64,000 nt of DNA from Ruminococcus sp. AM36-2AA (GCF_003461955.1 NZ_QTYB01000003.1:178309-242308); one strand, 5' to 3'; numbered from the stretch's first letter, positions 35,384 to 45,840 are shown. A program made the numbers and translations. The notes: a model not told the origin generated them from the sequence alone.

Positions 35384-36355
35384 ATGTTTGGTGAAGATTA
35401 TGCCTATGCGGTGGCGCGGATACGTGTTCTGGAGACCGGACTTCTGAATCAGGCGGCGATCGAACAGCTTCTGGCATGTCAGGATGAGCAGCAGTGCCTT
35501 CAGATCCTTACAGAGAAGGGCTGGGGAAACGGTGATCCTGCAGCCGGTGCGGACGCCATTCTTTCCAGGGAGCGAGAAAAGATCTGGGAGATCATGGATT
35601 CGCTGGTAGCGGACCGATCTGTTTTTTCCGTTCTCTCTTATCAGGATCTTTTCCATAACCTGAAAGCGGCTGTGAAGGCCAGCATCCTGGATGGGACAAC
35701 GCCGAATATTTTTTTCAGCGACTGTGCCATTGACGGCGAGGATATGGTGAAATTCCTGAAGGATAAAGAATACGACCGTTTTCCGGAAGATATGCGAGAA
35801 GCGGCAAGAGAAGCCTATGAGACCTTTTTGCACACAAGAGATGGACAGCTTGCGGATATTATCGTAGACCGGGCGGCACTGGATGCCATAAGAGCGGCCG
35901 GGGAGAGATCGAAAGAAGAGATCGTCCGGCAGTATGCGGAATCTACAGTTGCGGTAGCAGATATCCGGATCGCAGTCCGTGCCTGCAAAACAGGAAAAAG
36001 TTCGGACTTCATGAAAAAAGCTATGGCAGAATGTGACACACTGGATAAGGAAAGACTGATCCACGCTGCAGTCAGCGGAATGGATCAGATCATGAGTTAT
36101 CTGGCAGAAACGAAATACGGGGACGGAGCTCTGGCACTGGCGGAATCGGCTTCCGCTTTTGAGAGATGGTGTGACAACCAGATCATGGAGACTATCCGAC
36201 CTCAGCTGTACAATTCATTTTCACTGGGACCGCTGGTAGCCTATGTGCTCGCCCGTGAGAATGAGATCAAGACGGTGCGGATCATTCTCACCGGAAAGCG
36301 CAGCGGCCTTCCGGAAGAGTTTATCCGGGAAAGGGCAAGGGAAATGTATGTATAA
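35384..36355 (+). CDS. ntpC: V-type ATPase subunit C (d-type rotor adaptor)
   Basis: A 323-residue helical protein connecting the central stalk to the K ring. It has the repeated subunit-C architecture and the C-terminal ARENEIKTVRIILTGKRSGLP, a conserved family segment. AGGAGGG precedes the ATG. Its end overlaps the start of subunit F by 8 bases. Confidence 0.9.
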   Translation: MFGEDYAYAVARIRVLETGLLNQAAIEQLLACQDEQQCLQILTEKGWGNGDPAAGADAILSREREKIWEIMDSLVADRSVFSVLSYQDLFHNLKAAVKASILDGTTPNIFFSDCAIDGEDMVKFLKDKEYDRFPEDMREAAREAYETFLHTRDGQLADIIVDRAALDAIRAAGERSKEEIVRQYAESTVAVADIRIAVRACKTGKSSDFMKKAMAECDTLDKERLIHAAVSGMDQIMSYLAETKYGDGALALAESASAFERWCDNQIMETIRPQLYNSFSLGPLVAYVLARENEIKTVRIILTGKRSGLPEEFIRERAREMYV

Positions 36356-36668
36356 GATCGCGGTTTTGGGTGATTATAACAGCATTTACGGGTTTGCGGC
36401 GCTTGGCCTTGATACCTTTCCGGTGGAAGATCCCGCAGAGGGAAAAGAGAAGCTAAACCGTCTGGCAGCCGGTGAATATGCGGTTATTTATATTACGGAA
36501 CAGCTGGCAGCCCAGCTTTCCGCTGAGATCAGTAAATACAGTGAAGCGCTGATGCCGGCGATCATTCAGATACCGGGAATTGCCGGAAATACAGGCGCAG
36601 GAATTGAAAATGTAAAGAAATCTGTGGAGACGGCAGTTGGCTCCGATATTCTTTTCAGCAATGAGTGA
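36348..36668 (+). CDS. ntpG: V-type ATPase subunit F (central stalk)
   Basis: A 106-residue small Rossmann-like protein: KIAVLGDYNSIYGFAALGLDTFPV at the N-terminus and AIIQIPGIAGNTG near residue 75. It binds subunit D in the central shaft. The start is ATG 36348 within the last codons of subunit C, implying coupled translation; a longer in-frame extension inside subunit C is rejected. Confidence 0.9.
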   Translation: MYKIAVLGDYNSIYGFAALGLDTFPVEDPAEGKEKLNRLAAGEYAVIYITEQLAAQLSAEISKYSEALMPAIIQIPGIAGNTGAGIENVKKSVETAVGSDILFSNE

Positions 36669-36692
36669 CAAGAAAGCAGGTGATTGGTTCAG

Positions 36693-38462
36693 ATGAGCAG
36701 AGGGACCATTAAGAAGGTAGCAGGACCGCTGGTAATTGCCAAAGGTATGCGAGATGCGAATATGTATGACGTGGTTCGTGTAAGCAGCCAGCGTCTGATC
36801 GGTGAGATTATTGAGATGCATGAAGATGAGGCTTCCATACAGGTATATGAGGAGACTTCAGGACTTCGCCCGGGAGAACCGGTAGAGTCTATGGAAGTTC
36901 CCCTTTCCGTGGAACTGGGACCTGGCCTTATCACAAGTATTTACGATGGAATCCAACGTCCGCTGGATGACATTATGAAAGTAGCAGGCAGCAACAACCT
37001 GAAACGAGGTGTTGAGGTACCTGCACTGAAGCGGGATAAAAAATGGAATTTCGTCCCGGTCGCAAAAGTGGGAGATGAGCTGGAAGGCGGCGATGTTCTC
37101 GGAACCGTTCAGGAGACCATCGTTGTTACACAGAAGATCATGGTACCACCCAATATGAAAGGTACTCTGAAAGAAATCAGATCCGGTGAGTTTACCGTAG
37201 ATGAGACCGTTGCAGTTCTTTCCACGGCAGACGGAGATAAAGAACTGACACTGATGCAGCACTGGCCGGTACGACGTGGCCGTCCATACAAGAAAAAACT
37301 TCCGCCGGCAAAACCTCTGGTAACAGGCCAGCGTGTTATTGATACCATGTTCCCAATCGCCAAGGGTGGTGTGGCAGCAGTTCCTGGCCCGTTCGGAAGC
37401 GGCAAGACCGTTATCCAGCATCAGCTTGCAAAATGGGCAGAGGCAGATATCGTAGTTTATATCGGCTGCGGTGAGCGTGGAAACGAGATGACAGACGTTC
37501 TGAACGAGTTTCCGGAGTTGAAAGACCCGAAAACCGGACAGTCTCTGATGGAGAGAACTGTTCTGATCGCAAACACCTCAGATATGCCGGTTGCGGCACG
37601 TGAGGCTTCTATTTATACAGGTATTACTATTGCGGAGTATTTCCGTGATATGGGTTACTCTGTAGCACTGATGGCAGATTCCACTTCCAGATGGGCCGAG
37701 GCTCTCCGTGAGATGTCCGGACGACTGGAGGAGATGCCAGGTGAGGAAGGTTACCCGGCGTATCTGGGTTCCCGTCTTGCACAGTTCTACGAGCGTGCCG
37801 GACACGTGATCTGTAATGGAAAAGACGGAAGAGAAGGTGCCCTGACAGCTATCGGTGCGGTATCTCCTCCAGGTGGTGATATTTCCGAGCCTGTTTCCCA
37901 GGCAACACTTCGAATCGTGAAGGTATTCTGGGGACTGGATGCAAACCTTGCATACAAACGTCACTTCCCGGCAATCAACTGGCTGACCAGTTATTCCCTG
38001 TATCTGGACAGTGTAGGTGGATGGTTTGATGAAAATGTGGCGCCGGACTGGATGGAGCTCCGTCAGAGAATGATGACCCTTCTCCAGGAAGAGGCAGAGC
38101 TGGAGGAGATCGTAAAGATGGTAGGTATGGATGCACTTTCTCCGGGCGACCGCCTGAAAATGGAAGCAGCCCGTTCCATCCGCGAGGACTTCCTTCATCA
38201 GAACTCTTTCCATGAGATCGATACCTATACATCTCTGGAAAAACAGCACAACATGATGCGCCTGGTACTTGCATTCTATGATGCAGGCCTGGATGCGCTG
38301 AAACAGGGTGCAGATATCAATGATATCGTAAAACTGCCGGTACGTGAGCAGATCGGCCGTTACAAATATACAAAAGAAGATCAGCTGGCAGCGGAATATG
38401 AGAAGGTAACCCGCCAGCTTGCAGCAGAGACTGCGGAACTTCTGGGAAAGGAGGGCCTGTAA
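36693..38462 (+). CDS. ntpA: V-type ATPase catalytic subunit A
   Basis: A 589-residue catalytic ATPase subunit. Walker A is GPFGSGKTV (from residue 232), Walker B region [47 protein letters not shown], the canonical A-subunit block. The non-homologous bulge domain (about 115-190) distinguishes it from F-type beta. ATG 36693 has AGGTGA nine bases upstream; an in-frame TTG nine bases earlier overlaps it. Confidence 0.97.
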   Translation: MSRGTIKKVAGPLVIAKGMRDANMYDVVRVSSQRLIGEIIEMHEDEASIQVYEETSGLRPGEPVESMEVPLSVELGPGLITSIYDGIQRPLDDIMKVAGSNNLKRGVEVPALKRDKKWNFVPVAKVGDELEGGDVLGTVQETIVVTQKIMVPPNMKGTLKEIRSGEFTVDETVAVLSTADGDKELTLMQHWPVRRGRPYKKKLPPAKPLVTGQRVIDTMFPIAKGGVAAVPGPFGSGKTVIQHQLAKWAEADIVVYIGCGERGNEMTDVLNEFPELKDPKTGQSLMERTVLIANTSDMPVAAREASIYTGITIAEYFRDMGYSVALMADSTSRWAEALREMSGRLEEMPGEEGYPAYLGSRLAQFYERAGHVICNGKDGREGALTAIGAVSPPGGDISEPVSQATLRIVKVFWGLDANLAYKRHFPAINWLTSYSLYLDSVGGWFDENVAPDWMELRQRMMTLLQEEAELEEIVKMVGMDALSPGDRLKMEAARSIREDFLHQNSFHEIDTYTSLEKQHNMMRLVLAFYDAGLDALKQGADINDIVKLPVREQIGRYKYTKEDQLAAEYEKVTRQLAAETAELLGKEGL

Positions 38463-38463
38463 A

Positions 38464-39837
38464 ATGCCAAAAGAATATAGGACCATACAGGAAGTTGCCG
38501 GCCCTTTGATGCTGGTACGAGGCGTTGAAGATGTGGCATTTGACGAGCTGGGTGAGATTGAGCTTGCCGATGGCGAAACAAGAAGATGCCGTGTTCTGGA
38601 GATTGACGGAAGCAATGCGCTGGTACAGTTGTTTGAGAGTTCCACAGGTATCAACCTTTCCAACAGTAAAGTACGTTTTCTGGGACGAAGCATGGAGCTT
38701 GGTGTATCCGGCGATATGCTGGGCCGTGTCTTTGACGGACTGGGCCGTCCCATTGATGACGGTCCGGAGATCCTTCCGGAAGAGAGAAGAGATATCAATG
38801 GCCTGCCGATGAATCCGGCAGCCAGAAGTTATCCGGAGGAGTTTATCCAGACCGGTGTATCCGCTATTGACGGACTGAACACCCTGGTACGTGGGCAGAA
38901 ACTTCCGATCTTCTCCGCATCCGGTCTTCCTCATGCACAGCTTGCGGCACAGATCGCGAGACAGGCGAAGGTTCGCGGAAAAGACGAGCAGTTCGCCGTT
39001 GTATTTGCTGCCATGGGTATCACTTTTGAGGAGTCAAACTTCTTCGTAGAGAGCTTTAAGGAAACTGGGGCTATAGACCGTACTGTTCTTTTTGTAAACC
39101 TGGCAAATGACCCGGCTGTTGAGCGTATCGCTACTCCGCGAATGGCACTGACAGCAGCAGAGTATCTTGCCTTCGAAAAAGACATGCACGTTCTTGTAAT
39201 CCTTACAGATATCACAAACTATGCGGATGCTCTCCGTGAGGTTTCTGCAGCACGTAAAGAGGTTCCGGGCCGTCGTGGATATCCCGGATACATGTATACA
39301 GACCTTGCTTCTCTCTACGAGCGTGCAGGCCGTCAGAAAGGAAAAGCAGGAAGTATCACCATGGTTCCGATCCTGACCATGCCTGAGGATGACAAGACCC
39401 ATCCGATCCCTGACCTTACCGGTTACATCACAGAGGGACAGATCATTCTGAGCCGTGAGCTTTACCGTAAAGGAATCACACCGCCCATTGATGTTCTTCC
39501 GTCTCTGTCACGACTGAAAGATAAAGGTATCGGTGAGGGTAAGACAAGAGCAGACCATGCCAACACCATGAACCAGCTGTTTGCCGCATATGCCCGTGGT
39601 AAAGAGGCCAAAGAGCTGATGACCATTCTTGGTGAGGCTGCCCTCTCTGACATTGACCTGATCTATGCGAAATTTGCGGATGCTTTTGAGAAGGAATATG
39701 TTTCCCAGGGCTATCAGGCAAACCGTGATATCGAGGAAACCCTGGCCATCGGCTGGAAGCTGCTTTCCATTCTTCCGAGAAGCGAGCTGAAACGTATCGA
39801 TGACAAATTCCTTGACCAGTATTACGGAAAAGTATAA
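38464..39837 (+). CDS. ntpB: V-type ATPase regulatory subunit B
   Basis: A 457-residue non-catalytic nucleotide-binding partner of subunit A. It lacks a proper Walker A ([18 protein letters not shown] at that place), as B subunits do, and shows [51 protein letters not shown], the B-subunit signature. It begins one base after the stop of subunit A, with AAAGGAGGG upstream. Confidence 0.97.
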   Translation: MPKEYRTIQEVAGPLMLVRGVEDVAFDELGEIELADGETRRCRVLEIDGSNALVQLFESSTGINLSNSKVRFLGRSMELGVSGDMLGRVFDGLGRPIDDGPEILPEERRDINGLPMNPAARSYPEEFIQTGVSAIDGLNTLVRGQKLPIFSASGLPHAQLAAQIARQAKVRGKDEQFAVVFAAMGITFEESNFFVESFKETGAIDRTVLFVNLANDPAVERIATPRMALTAAEYLAFEKDMHVLVILTDITNYADALREVSAARKEVPGRRGYPGYMYTDLASLYERAGRQKGKAGSITMVPILTMPEDDKTHPIPDLTGYITEGQIILSRELYRKGITPPIDVLPSLSRLKDKGIGEGKTRADHANTMNQLFAAYARGKEAKELMTILGEAALSDIDLIYAKFADAFEKEYVSQGYQANRDIEETLAIGWKLLSILPRSELKRIDDKFLDQYYGKV

Positions 39838-39851
39838 AGGGGGGATGATTT

Positions 39852-40526
39852 GTGGCATCAACACAGGTGAATCCTACCCGTATGGAGCTTACGAAGCAGA
39901 AAAAGAAGCTGGTGACTGCAGTCCGTGGCCATAAGCTTCTGAAGGATAAGCGGGACGAGCTGATGCGACAGTTCCTGGATCTGGTGCGCGAGAACATGGA
40001 GCTGCGTAAAAAAGTAGAGGCTGGTATCCGAAGTGCCAACACCAATTTTGTCATTGCAAAAGCCGGAATGTCGGAGGAGACTCTGAACACTGCTCTGATG
40101 GCTCCCAAGCAGGAAGTCTATCTGGAAACCGGCAAAAAGAATGTCATGAGTGTGGATATTCCTGTTTTTGAATACAAAACAAGAACACCGGACGCCAACG
40201 ATATCTATTCCTATGGTTTTGCTTTTACCTCCAGTGATCTGGACGGAGCGGTAAAATCCCTGGCGGATATCCTTCCGGACATGCTCCGCCTGGCAGAAGT
40301 GGAAAAAGCCTGTCAGCTGATGGCTTCTGAGATTGAAAAAACAAGGCGCCGTGTAAACGCCCTGGAGCATGTTATCATACCGGAAGCACAGGCAAACATC
40401 AAATACATCACCATGAAGCTGGATGAGAACGAGAGAAGTACCCAGATCCGACTGATGAAGGTGAAAGATATGATGCTGGAGGAAGCACATCATTACAAGG
40501 AGCGGGAAGCCGAGCGCGGTGCGTAA
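39852..40526 (+). CDS. ntpD: V-type ATPase subunit D (central shaft)
   Basis: A 224-residue protein of two long coiled-coil helices that rotate inside the A3B3 head. PTRMELTKQKKKLVTAVRGHKLLKDKRDEL at the N-terminus and RRVNALEHVIIPEAQANIKYI in the C-terminal helix are subunit D signatures. GTG is the start codon, preceded by GGGGGG. It is the last gene of the operon, followed by a terminator. Confidence 0.95.
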   Translation: MASTQVNPTRMELTKQKKKLVTAVRGHKLLKDKRDELMRQFLDLVRENMELRKKVEAGIRSANTNFVIAKAGMSEETLNTALMAPKQEVYLETGKKNVMSVDIPVFEYKTRTPDANDIYSYGFAFTSSDLDGAVKSLADILPDMLRLAEVEKACQLMASEIEKTRRRVNALEHVIIPEAQANIKYITMKLDENERSTQIRLMKVKDMMLEEAHHYKEREAERGA

Positions 40527-40603
40527 AGCATAAAACACAAAGCGCAGGCATCTTGTAAGAAAAAGAAAAATTGATATAGAAAGTTTTACGTAACGGGAAG
40601 GAG

Positions 40604-40651
40604 ACGCCTCTGTGCTGTGCGATGTTTTGGACAGTGTAGGGGCGTTTTATT
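40604..40651 (+). terminator. Terminator of the V-ATPase operon
   Basis: ACGCCTCT (40604-40611) pairs with AGGGGCGT (40638-40645, one G-U pair), followed by TTTATTT. Confidence 0.7.
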
Positions 40652-40786
40652 TATAAAATATTTAGTTTTCGTTCGCAGAAAATCAAGAGATGTACGGTAT
40701 AATAATCAACAGTAAAGAATGCGCGGCGGAAGATGAGTCCTGGTATTTTATCTGTCTGTCGCAGCAGAAAGAGAAGGGAATACATT

Positions 40787-41335
40787 ATGAATACTTTTTT
40801 ACAGTCAGTACAGAATCTGGACGGAGAAATCCTTCTCCAGATCCAGCAGCATTTAAGAACGGATATGCTGACACCATTTATGAAAATCGTTACATTTCTG
40901 GGAAACGGAGGATGGTTCTGGATCCTCTGTGCAGTTGTTCTTCTTGCTGTTCCAAAGACAAGAAAAACAGGCTATGCGGCAGTTTTGTCCCTGATTTTCG
41001 GAGTGATCGTTACGAATCTGCTTCTCAAAAACATAGTAGCAAGGCCAAGGCCTTTTGCGGAAATCGAAGCTCTGATCCCGCTGATCGCCAAACCAACGGA
41101 TTTCTCCTTTCCGTCAGGCCACACAACAGCATCCTTTGCCGTTGCCCTGGTAATGCTTCGGATGCTCCCGAAGAAAATTGGAATCCCGGCAGTAGTCCTG
41201 GCAGCGCTGGTGGCATTTTCCAGATTATATCTTGGTGTCCATTATCCTACAGATGTCCTTGCCGGGTTCGTTGTTGCGCTGGTGGGAAGCTCGCTGGCTG
41301 TGTGGGGTGTGAGGACGAAGCTGGGAAATCAATAA
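40787..41335 (+). CDS. PAP2 family membrane phosphatase
   Basis: A 182-residue integral membrane lipid phosphatase with about five or six helices. All three catalytic motifs are intact: K81-x6-R88-P89, P109-S-G-H112 and S145-R146-x5-H152-x3-D156. Likely substrates are undecaprenyl pyrophosphate (BcrC-like) or phosphatidic acid/PG-phosphate; the sequence does not decide. ATG 40787 follows AGAAGGG; 18 upstream in-frame codons are not counted. Two longer overlapping frames in this region are shadows. Confidence 0.88.
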   Translation: MNTFLQSVQNLDGEILLQIQQHLRTDMLTPFMKIVTFLGNGGWFWILCAVVLLAVPKTRKTGYAAVLSLIFGVIVTNLLLKNIVARPRPFAEIEALIPLIAKPTDFSFPSGHTTASFAVALVMLRMLPKKIGIPAVVLAALVAFSRLYLGVHYPTDVLAGFVVALVGSSLAVWGVRTKLGNQ

Positions 41336-41397
41336 GTTTGATAACAGATGTTGAGAAATAGAAGTATATAATGTGGGTTTAACCAAATAAAGGAAGT

Positions 41398-41435
41398 TCC
41401 CTGGGAATGTGTGTCACTTTCCCAGGGATTTTTTT
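41398..41435 (+). terminator. Terminator of the PAP2 gene
   Basis: TCCCTGGGAA (41398-41407) pairs perfectly with TTCCCAGGGA (41419-41428), followed by seven T residues. Confidence 0.9.
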
Positions 41436-41460
41436 ATATACACTTTAATTTGATAAAGTA

Positions 41461-41490
41461 TTGACACGCCAGACGGAAACGGGGTACAAT
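41461..41490 (+). promoter_or_regulatory. Promoter of the second aminotransferase gene
   Basis: A perfect TTGACA (41461-41466), an 18-bp spacer and TACAAT (41485-41490). Confidence 0.75.
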
Positions 41491-41650
41491 TATAAACAAG
41501 ATTGTCAGGAAACGGTGAAAATGATGATGTAGAAATTAAACCAGATCAGGGAAGAGCCCTGTGGGGTTGTGAAAAGCAATAAGCAATGGGTGGGGACTTG
41601 CTTGTATCAGGAGGAGCAAGCCTGCTCAGAATAAAAGGAGAGAACACGAA

Positions 41651-42841
41651 ATGATATCAGAAAAAATGAAACCCTACGTAAAAAACAATTCTGCCATCCG
41701 TATGATGTTTGAGGAAGGAAACCGCCTCCGTGCAAAATACGGCGCAGATAAGGTTTTTGATTTCAGCCTTGGAAATCCAAGTGTACCGGCGCCGGACAGT
41801 GTTCGTGAAGCCATTATCGATCTTGTAAATAATACGGACCCGACCGTCCTTCACGGATATATGAGCAACGCAGGTTTTGAAGATGTACGCCAGACTATCG
41901 CAGAATCTTTAAACAGACGTTTTGATACAAAATTTTCTGCAAAGAACCTGATCATGACAGTAGGCGCTGCAAGCGGCCTGAACGTAATTCTGAAGACGAT
42001 CCTGAACCCGGGAGAAGAGGTGATCGTTTTTGCACCATATTTTCTGGAATACGGTGCATATGTCCGCAATTATGACGGTGTCCTTGTGGAAATCTCTCCG
42101 GATACCACAACCTTCCAGCCAAATCTCGCTGAATTTGAGCAGAAGATCACACCGAAGACAAAAGCAGTTATCGTAAATACTCCGCACAATCCGACCGGAG
42201 TTGTATATTCAGAAGAAACAATCAGGAAACTTTCCGCAATTTTGGAAGCAAAACAAAAAGAGTTCGGAACCGTGATCTACCTGATCTCCGATGAGCCATA
42301 CCGTGAACTGGCTTACGATGGCGTGGAAGTTCCGTACCTGACGAAATATTATGACAATACAGTTGTGGGATATTCTTACAGCAAATCTCTTTCCCTTCCG
42401 GGAGAGCGTATCGGATATCTGGTGATCCCGGATGAGGCGGACGGAAGTGAAGAACTGATCTCAGCTGCAACCATCGCAAACCGTACACTTGGCTGCGTAA
42501 ATGCACCATCCCTGATCCAGAAAGTAGTTGCGAAATGTGTAGATGCAAAGACAGATCTTGCAGCTTACGATAAAAACCGTCAGGCACTTTACAATGGCCT
42601 GAAAGAATGCGGCTTTGAGTGCATCAAACCACAGGGTGCGTTCTATCTCTTCGTAAAATCTCCGGTAGCTGATGAAAAAGCCTTCTGCGAGGCCGGCAAG
42701 AAATATAACATCCTCATGGTACCGGGAAGCTCCTTCGCATGCCCTGGTTATGTGAGACTGGCATACTGTGTATCTTATGATACCATTGTAAATTCTCTTC
42801 CGGAGTTTAAGAAACTTGCAGCAGAGTATGGCCTGAAATAA
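41651..42841 (+). CDS. Class I/II PLP-dependent aminotransferase
   Basis: A 396-residue fold-type I aminotransferase. FDFSLGNPSVPAP, VNTPHNPTGVVYSEE, SDEPYRELAYDG and the PLP lysine in YSYSKSLSLPGERIGY are visible. It resembles the aspartate/aromatic aminotransferase subgroup that clostridia use as general aspartate aminotransferase; exact substrate unknown. It differs from the type Ic enzyme at 15052. AAAGGAGAG precedes the ATG. It is a single gene with its own promoter and terminator. Confidence 0.85.
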   Translation: MISEKMKPYVKNNSAIRMMFEEGNRLRAKYGADKVFDFSLGNPSVPAPDSVREAIIDLVNNTDPTVLHGYMSNAGFEDVRQTIAESLNRRFDTKFSAKNLIMTVGAASGLNVILKTILNPGEEVIVFAPYFLEYGAYVRNYDGVLVEISPDTTTFQPNLAEFEQKITPKTKAVIVNTPHNPTGVVYSEETIRKLSAILEAKQKEFGTVIYLISDEPYRELAYDGVEVPYLTKYYDNTVVGYSYSKSLSLPGERIGYLVIPDEADGSEELISAATIANRTLGCVNAPSLIQKVVAKCVDAKTDLAAYDKNRQALYNGLKECGFECIKPQGAFYLFVKSPVADEKAFCEAGKKYNILMVPGSSFACPGYVRLAYCVSYDTIVNSLPEFKKLAAEYGLK

Positions 42842-42882
42842 ATTAACGAGAATAAACGATAATTATAAAGCGATTATATAAG

Positions 42883-42930
42883 AGATCCCCGGTACAGCCT
42901 GTTCATACAGAACTGTATCGGGGATCTTTT
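42883..42930 (+). terminator. Terminator of the second aminotransferase gene
   Basis: AGATCCCCGGTACAG pairs with CTGTATCGGGGATCT (one G-U pair), followed by TTT. Confidence 0.85.
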
Positions 42931-42941
42931 GCAAGAGGGAA

Positions 42942-42992
42942 ATAAGCAAAGGAAACGCAGCCGGGAGCGAATAAACTCCCGGCCGTGTTTCC
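42942..42992 (-). terminator. Terminator of adhE
   Basis: On the minus strand, GGAAACACGGCCGGGAG (42992-42976) pairs with CTCCCGGCTGCGTTTCC (42967-42951), one mismatch, followed by TTTGCTTATTT. Confidence 0.75.
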
Positions 42993-43012
42993 CTTAGAAG
43001 GGTGTTCCACAT

Positions 43013-45649
43013 TTATTTGGCTTTTTTCTCTTCTTTCTTTGGCATTTCTCCGTAGTATGCCTTCAGATAGATATCTTTCAGCTCGGATACAAGTGGATAT
43101 CTCGGGTTAGCGCCGGTGCACTGGTCATTGAAGGCCTGCTCGGACATCTCATCCAGAGTCTCCAGGAAGTATTTCTCATCTACGCCGTAGTCACGGATTG
43201 TAGGCATGATCTCGATTGTTCTCATCAGGTCATCCAGTTTGGCGAGAAGTTTTTCGAATACTTCTGCATCGTTCTTGCCTGTAAGACCTACAGAACGGCC
43301 GATCTCAGCATAGCGGGCAAGTGTCTTTGGATACTGGTACTGTGGGAAGGTACCCATCTTGGTCGGAACCTCAGCACTGTTGTAACGCATAACATCCAGA
43401 AGAACAACTGCGTTTGCGATACCGTGTGGCAGGTGATGGAAAGCACCAAGTTTGTGAGCGAGAGAGTGGTTAACACCGAGGAATGCATTGGCGAATGCAA
43501 GACCTGCCATGCAGGAAGCGTTAGCCATATGGTCTCTTGCCTCTACATCGTTGCCGTCTTTATATGCACGTGGCAGATACTCAAATACCAGTTTGATCGC
43601 TTTCAGTGCAAGACCGTCTGTGTAATCGGAAGCCATCATGGAAACATAAGCCTCGATTGCATGTGTCATAACGTCGATACCGGAAGCACGGGTCAGTCCC
43701 TTCGGTGCGCTCATCATGTTGTTGGTATCTACGATCGCCATATCCGGAAGAAGCTCATAGTCAGCCAGCGGCCATTTAACGCCGGTATCCTGATCTGTGA
43801 TGATGGCGAAAGGTGTAACCTCGGAACCTGTACCGGAAGATGTCGGGATTGCTACGAAGTAAGCTTTTTTACCCATCTTCGGGAAGGTGTAAACTCTCTT
43901 ACGGATATCCAGGAAGTCCATGGACATATCGGAGAAGTCAGCGTCCGGATTCTCATAAAGCATCCACATAACCTTGCCGGCATCCATTGCGGAACCACCA
44001 CCAAGAGCGATGATGCAGTCAGGCTCAAATGCTGTCATAGCCTTGGCTCCGGCTTTTGCGGAAGCGAGAGATGGATCTGGTGCTACATCAGAGAAGCATG
44101 TATGAACGATGCCCATCTGATCCAGTTTATCTTCGATCGGTTTGGTGTAACCGTTCTTGTAGAGGAAGGAGTCTGTTACGATGAAGCAGCGTTTCTTGCC
44201 CATAACAGTACCGAGCTCGTCAAGAGCAACCGGCATACAGCCTTTCTTAAAGTAAACCTTTTCCGGTGTTCTCATCCAGAGCATATTCTCTCTCCTTTCA
44301 GCAACGGTCTTGATATTCAGAAGGTGCTTGACACCAACGTTCTCGGATACGGAGTTACCGCCCCAGGAACCGCAGCCAAGAGTGAGGGATGGAGCAAGTT
44401 TGAAGTTGTAAAGGTCACCGATACCACCCTGAGAAGAAGGCGTATTGATAAGGATACGGCAGGTCTTCATAGCTGCCTCGAATTTATCCATCTTCTCTGT
44501 CTCATTCACGTTGATGTAGAGGGAAGATGTATGGCCGTAGCCGCCGTCAGCAACAAGACGCTCAGCTTTTGCGATAGCATCGTCAAAATTCTTAGCCTTG
44601 TACATGGCAAGTACAGGGGAAAGTTTCTCGTGTGCGAATTCCTCGCTGATATCAACGGACTCAACCTCACCGATAAGGATCTTGGTCTCAGCCGGTACGG
44701 TAACGCCTGCCATCTCGGCGATGGTAGCTGCCTTCTGGCCTACGATCTTGGCATTCAGAGCGCCGTTGATGAGGATTGTCTTTCTGACTTTCTCGATCTC
44801 GTCTTTTTTAAGGAAGTAGCATCCTCTGTAAAGGAACTCTTCTTTTACTTCTTTATAAATGCTCTCCAGAACAGTTACGGACTGTTCGGAAGCACAGATC
44901 ATACCATTGTCAAATGTCTTGGAGTGGATAATGGAGTTAACTGCAAGACGGATATCTGCACTGTCATCAATGATGGCAGGTGTATTTCCAGGTCCAACAC
45001 CAACAGCAGGTTTACCGGAGGAGTAAGCTGCCTTAACCATTCCAGGACCACCGGTTGCGAGGATGATATCTGCGTTCTGCATAACCATGTTGGTCAGCTC
45101 AAGGCTCGGGATATCGATCCATCCGATGATTCCTTCCGGTGCACCAGCGGCAACAGCTGCATCCAGAACAACTTTCGCTGCTTCAATGGTAGACTTCTTG
45201 GCACGCGGATGCGGGCTGATGATGATTGCGTTACGTGTTTTCAGAGAAATAAGAGATTTAAAGATTGCTGTGGAAGTCGGGTTGGTAGTCGGGATAACTG
45301 CGGCAACCAGTCCTACAGGCTCCAGGATCTTCTTGATTCCGTATGCCTTGTCTTCTTCTACAACACCACATGTCTGTGTGTTCTTGTATGCATTATAAAC
45401 ATACTCTGCTGCGTAATGGTTCTTGATAACCTTATCTTCCATGATACCCATGCCTGTTTCTTCAACGGCCATTTTGGCAAGTGGGATACGCATTTTGTCG
45501 GCGGCAGTAGCAGCTGCCTTAAAGATCTTGTCAACCTGCTCCTGTGTGTAGGTAGCGAAGATCTTCTGTGCTTCTTTCATTGCAGCCATTTTCGCGGTCA
45601 GGGCTTCTGGAGTGTCGATGATGGTAGGGATAGTTTCTTTCTTTGCCAT
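43013..45649 (-). CDS. adhE: Bifunctional acetaldehyde-CoA/alcohol dehydrogenase
   Basis: An 878-residue fusion that reduces acetyl-CoA to ethanol in two NADH-dependent steps. The N-terminal half (about 1-440) is a CoA-acylating aldehyde dehydrogenase with its nucleophile in GMICASEQSV. The C-terminal half (about 455-865) is an iron-dependent alcohol dehydrogenase with GGGSAMDAGKVMW and the metal-binding stretch HSLAHKLGAFHHLPHGIAN. Length matches typical AdhE, which forms spirosomes. ATG 45649 follows AGGAGG; seven upstream codons are not counted. Long antisense frames over it are shadows. Palindromes upstream suggest redox (Rex) control. Confidence 0.97.
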   Translation of the reverse strand: MAKKETIPTIIDTPEALTAKMAAMKEAQKIFATYTQEQVDKIFKAAATAADKMRIPLAKMAVEETGMGIMEDKVIKNHYAAEYVYNAYKNTQTCGVVEEDKAYGIKKILEPVGLVAAVIPTTNPTSTAIFKSLISLKTRNAIIISPHPRAKKSTIEAAKVVLDAAVAAGAPEGIIGWIDIPSLELTNMVMQNADIILATGGPGMVKAAYSSGKPAVGVGPGNTPAIIDDSADIRLAVNSIIHSKTFDNGMICASEQSVTVLESIYKEVKEEFLYRGCYFLKKDEIEKVRKTILINGALNAKIVGQKAATIAEMAGVTVPAETKILIGEVESVDISEEFAHEKLSPVLAMYKAKNFDDAIAKAERLVADGGYGHTSSLYINVNETEKMDKFEAAMKTCRILINTPSSQGGIGDLYNFKLAPSLTLGCGSWGGNSVSENVGVKHLLNIKTVAERRENMLWMRTPEKVYFKKGCMPVALDELGTVMGKKRCFIVTDSFLYKNGYTKPIEDKLDQMGIVHTCFSDVAPDPSLASAKAGAKAMTAFEPDCIIALGGGSAMDAGKVMWMLYENPDADFSDMSMDFLDIRKRVYTFPKMGKKAYFVAIPTSSGTGSEVTPFAIITDQDTGVKWPLADYELLPDMAIVDTNNMMSAPKGLTRASGIDVMTHAIEAYVSMMASDYTDGLALKAIKLVFEYLPRAYKDGNDVEARDHMANASCMAGLAFANAFLGVNHSLAHKLGAFHHLPHGIANAVVLLDVMRYNSAEVPTKMGTFPQYQYPKTLARYAEIGRSVGLTGKNDAEVFEKLLAKLDDLMRTIEIMPTIRDYGVDEKYFLETLDEMSEQAFNDQCTGANPRYPLVSELKDIYLKAYYGEMPKKEEKKAK

Positions 45650-45762
45650 GTGGAATCCTCCTGTTTTCATATGATAATGATCTGTGGTTCTGCGGGCCTG
45701 TTTTTTTATGCCGGCAGATGCTGCAGAGTTTTTGTAAGTCCCCGCGCTGCGTTGCTTGGTTG

Positions 45763-45840
45763 ATTCAATCTGATTGAATTTTCTGTTTCAATGATTATAT
45801 AGTACCAAAATTCAGAAAAAAACGCAAATTCTGAATTTTG
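45763..45840 (-). promoter_or_regulatory. adhE promoter and operator-like palindromes
   Basis: On the minus strand the -10 box TATAAT is at 45799-45794. The perfect palindrome CAAAATTCAGAA (45806-45817) with TTCTGAATTTTG (45829-45840) covers the -35 region, which has no consensus box. ATTCAATC-T-GATTGAAT (45763-45779) lies just downstream of the start site. Confidence 0.55.

Larger units (their letters stand above)
41336..41650 (+). other. Intergenic region and aminotransferase leader
   Basis: 315 bases: terminator at 41398, promoter at 41461 and a leader of about 155 bases. In the leader AAGCAA (near 41574) can pair with TTGCTT (near 41600), while CTTGC there can instead pair with GCAAG (near 41616). 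No terminator follows and no riboswitch class is recognised. Confidence 0.45.

Noticed and set aside
36243..36347. N-terminal extensions of several genes (V-ATPase F and E, phoU, phoR, ddl, methyltransferase)
   Set aside because: The extensions lie inside neighbouring genes or lack ribosome-binding sites, and family alignments begin at the shorter starts.
41491..41650. T-box leader before the aminotransferase gene
   Set aside because: A GGGTGG run is present, but the T-box core AGGGTGGNACCGCG and a terminator are missing.
43424..45763. A 779-codon plus-strand frame opposite adhE, and similar long antisense frames opposite typA, secA, gdhA, murF and the radical SAM gene
   Set aside because: They lie exactly opposite strongly conserved genes, have no family motifs or good ribosome-binding sites, and arise from codon bias of the real genes.
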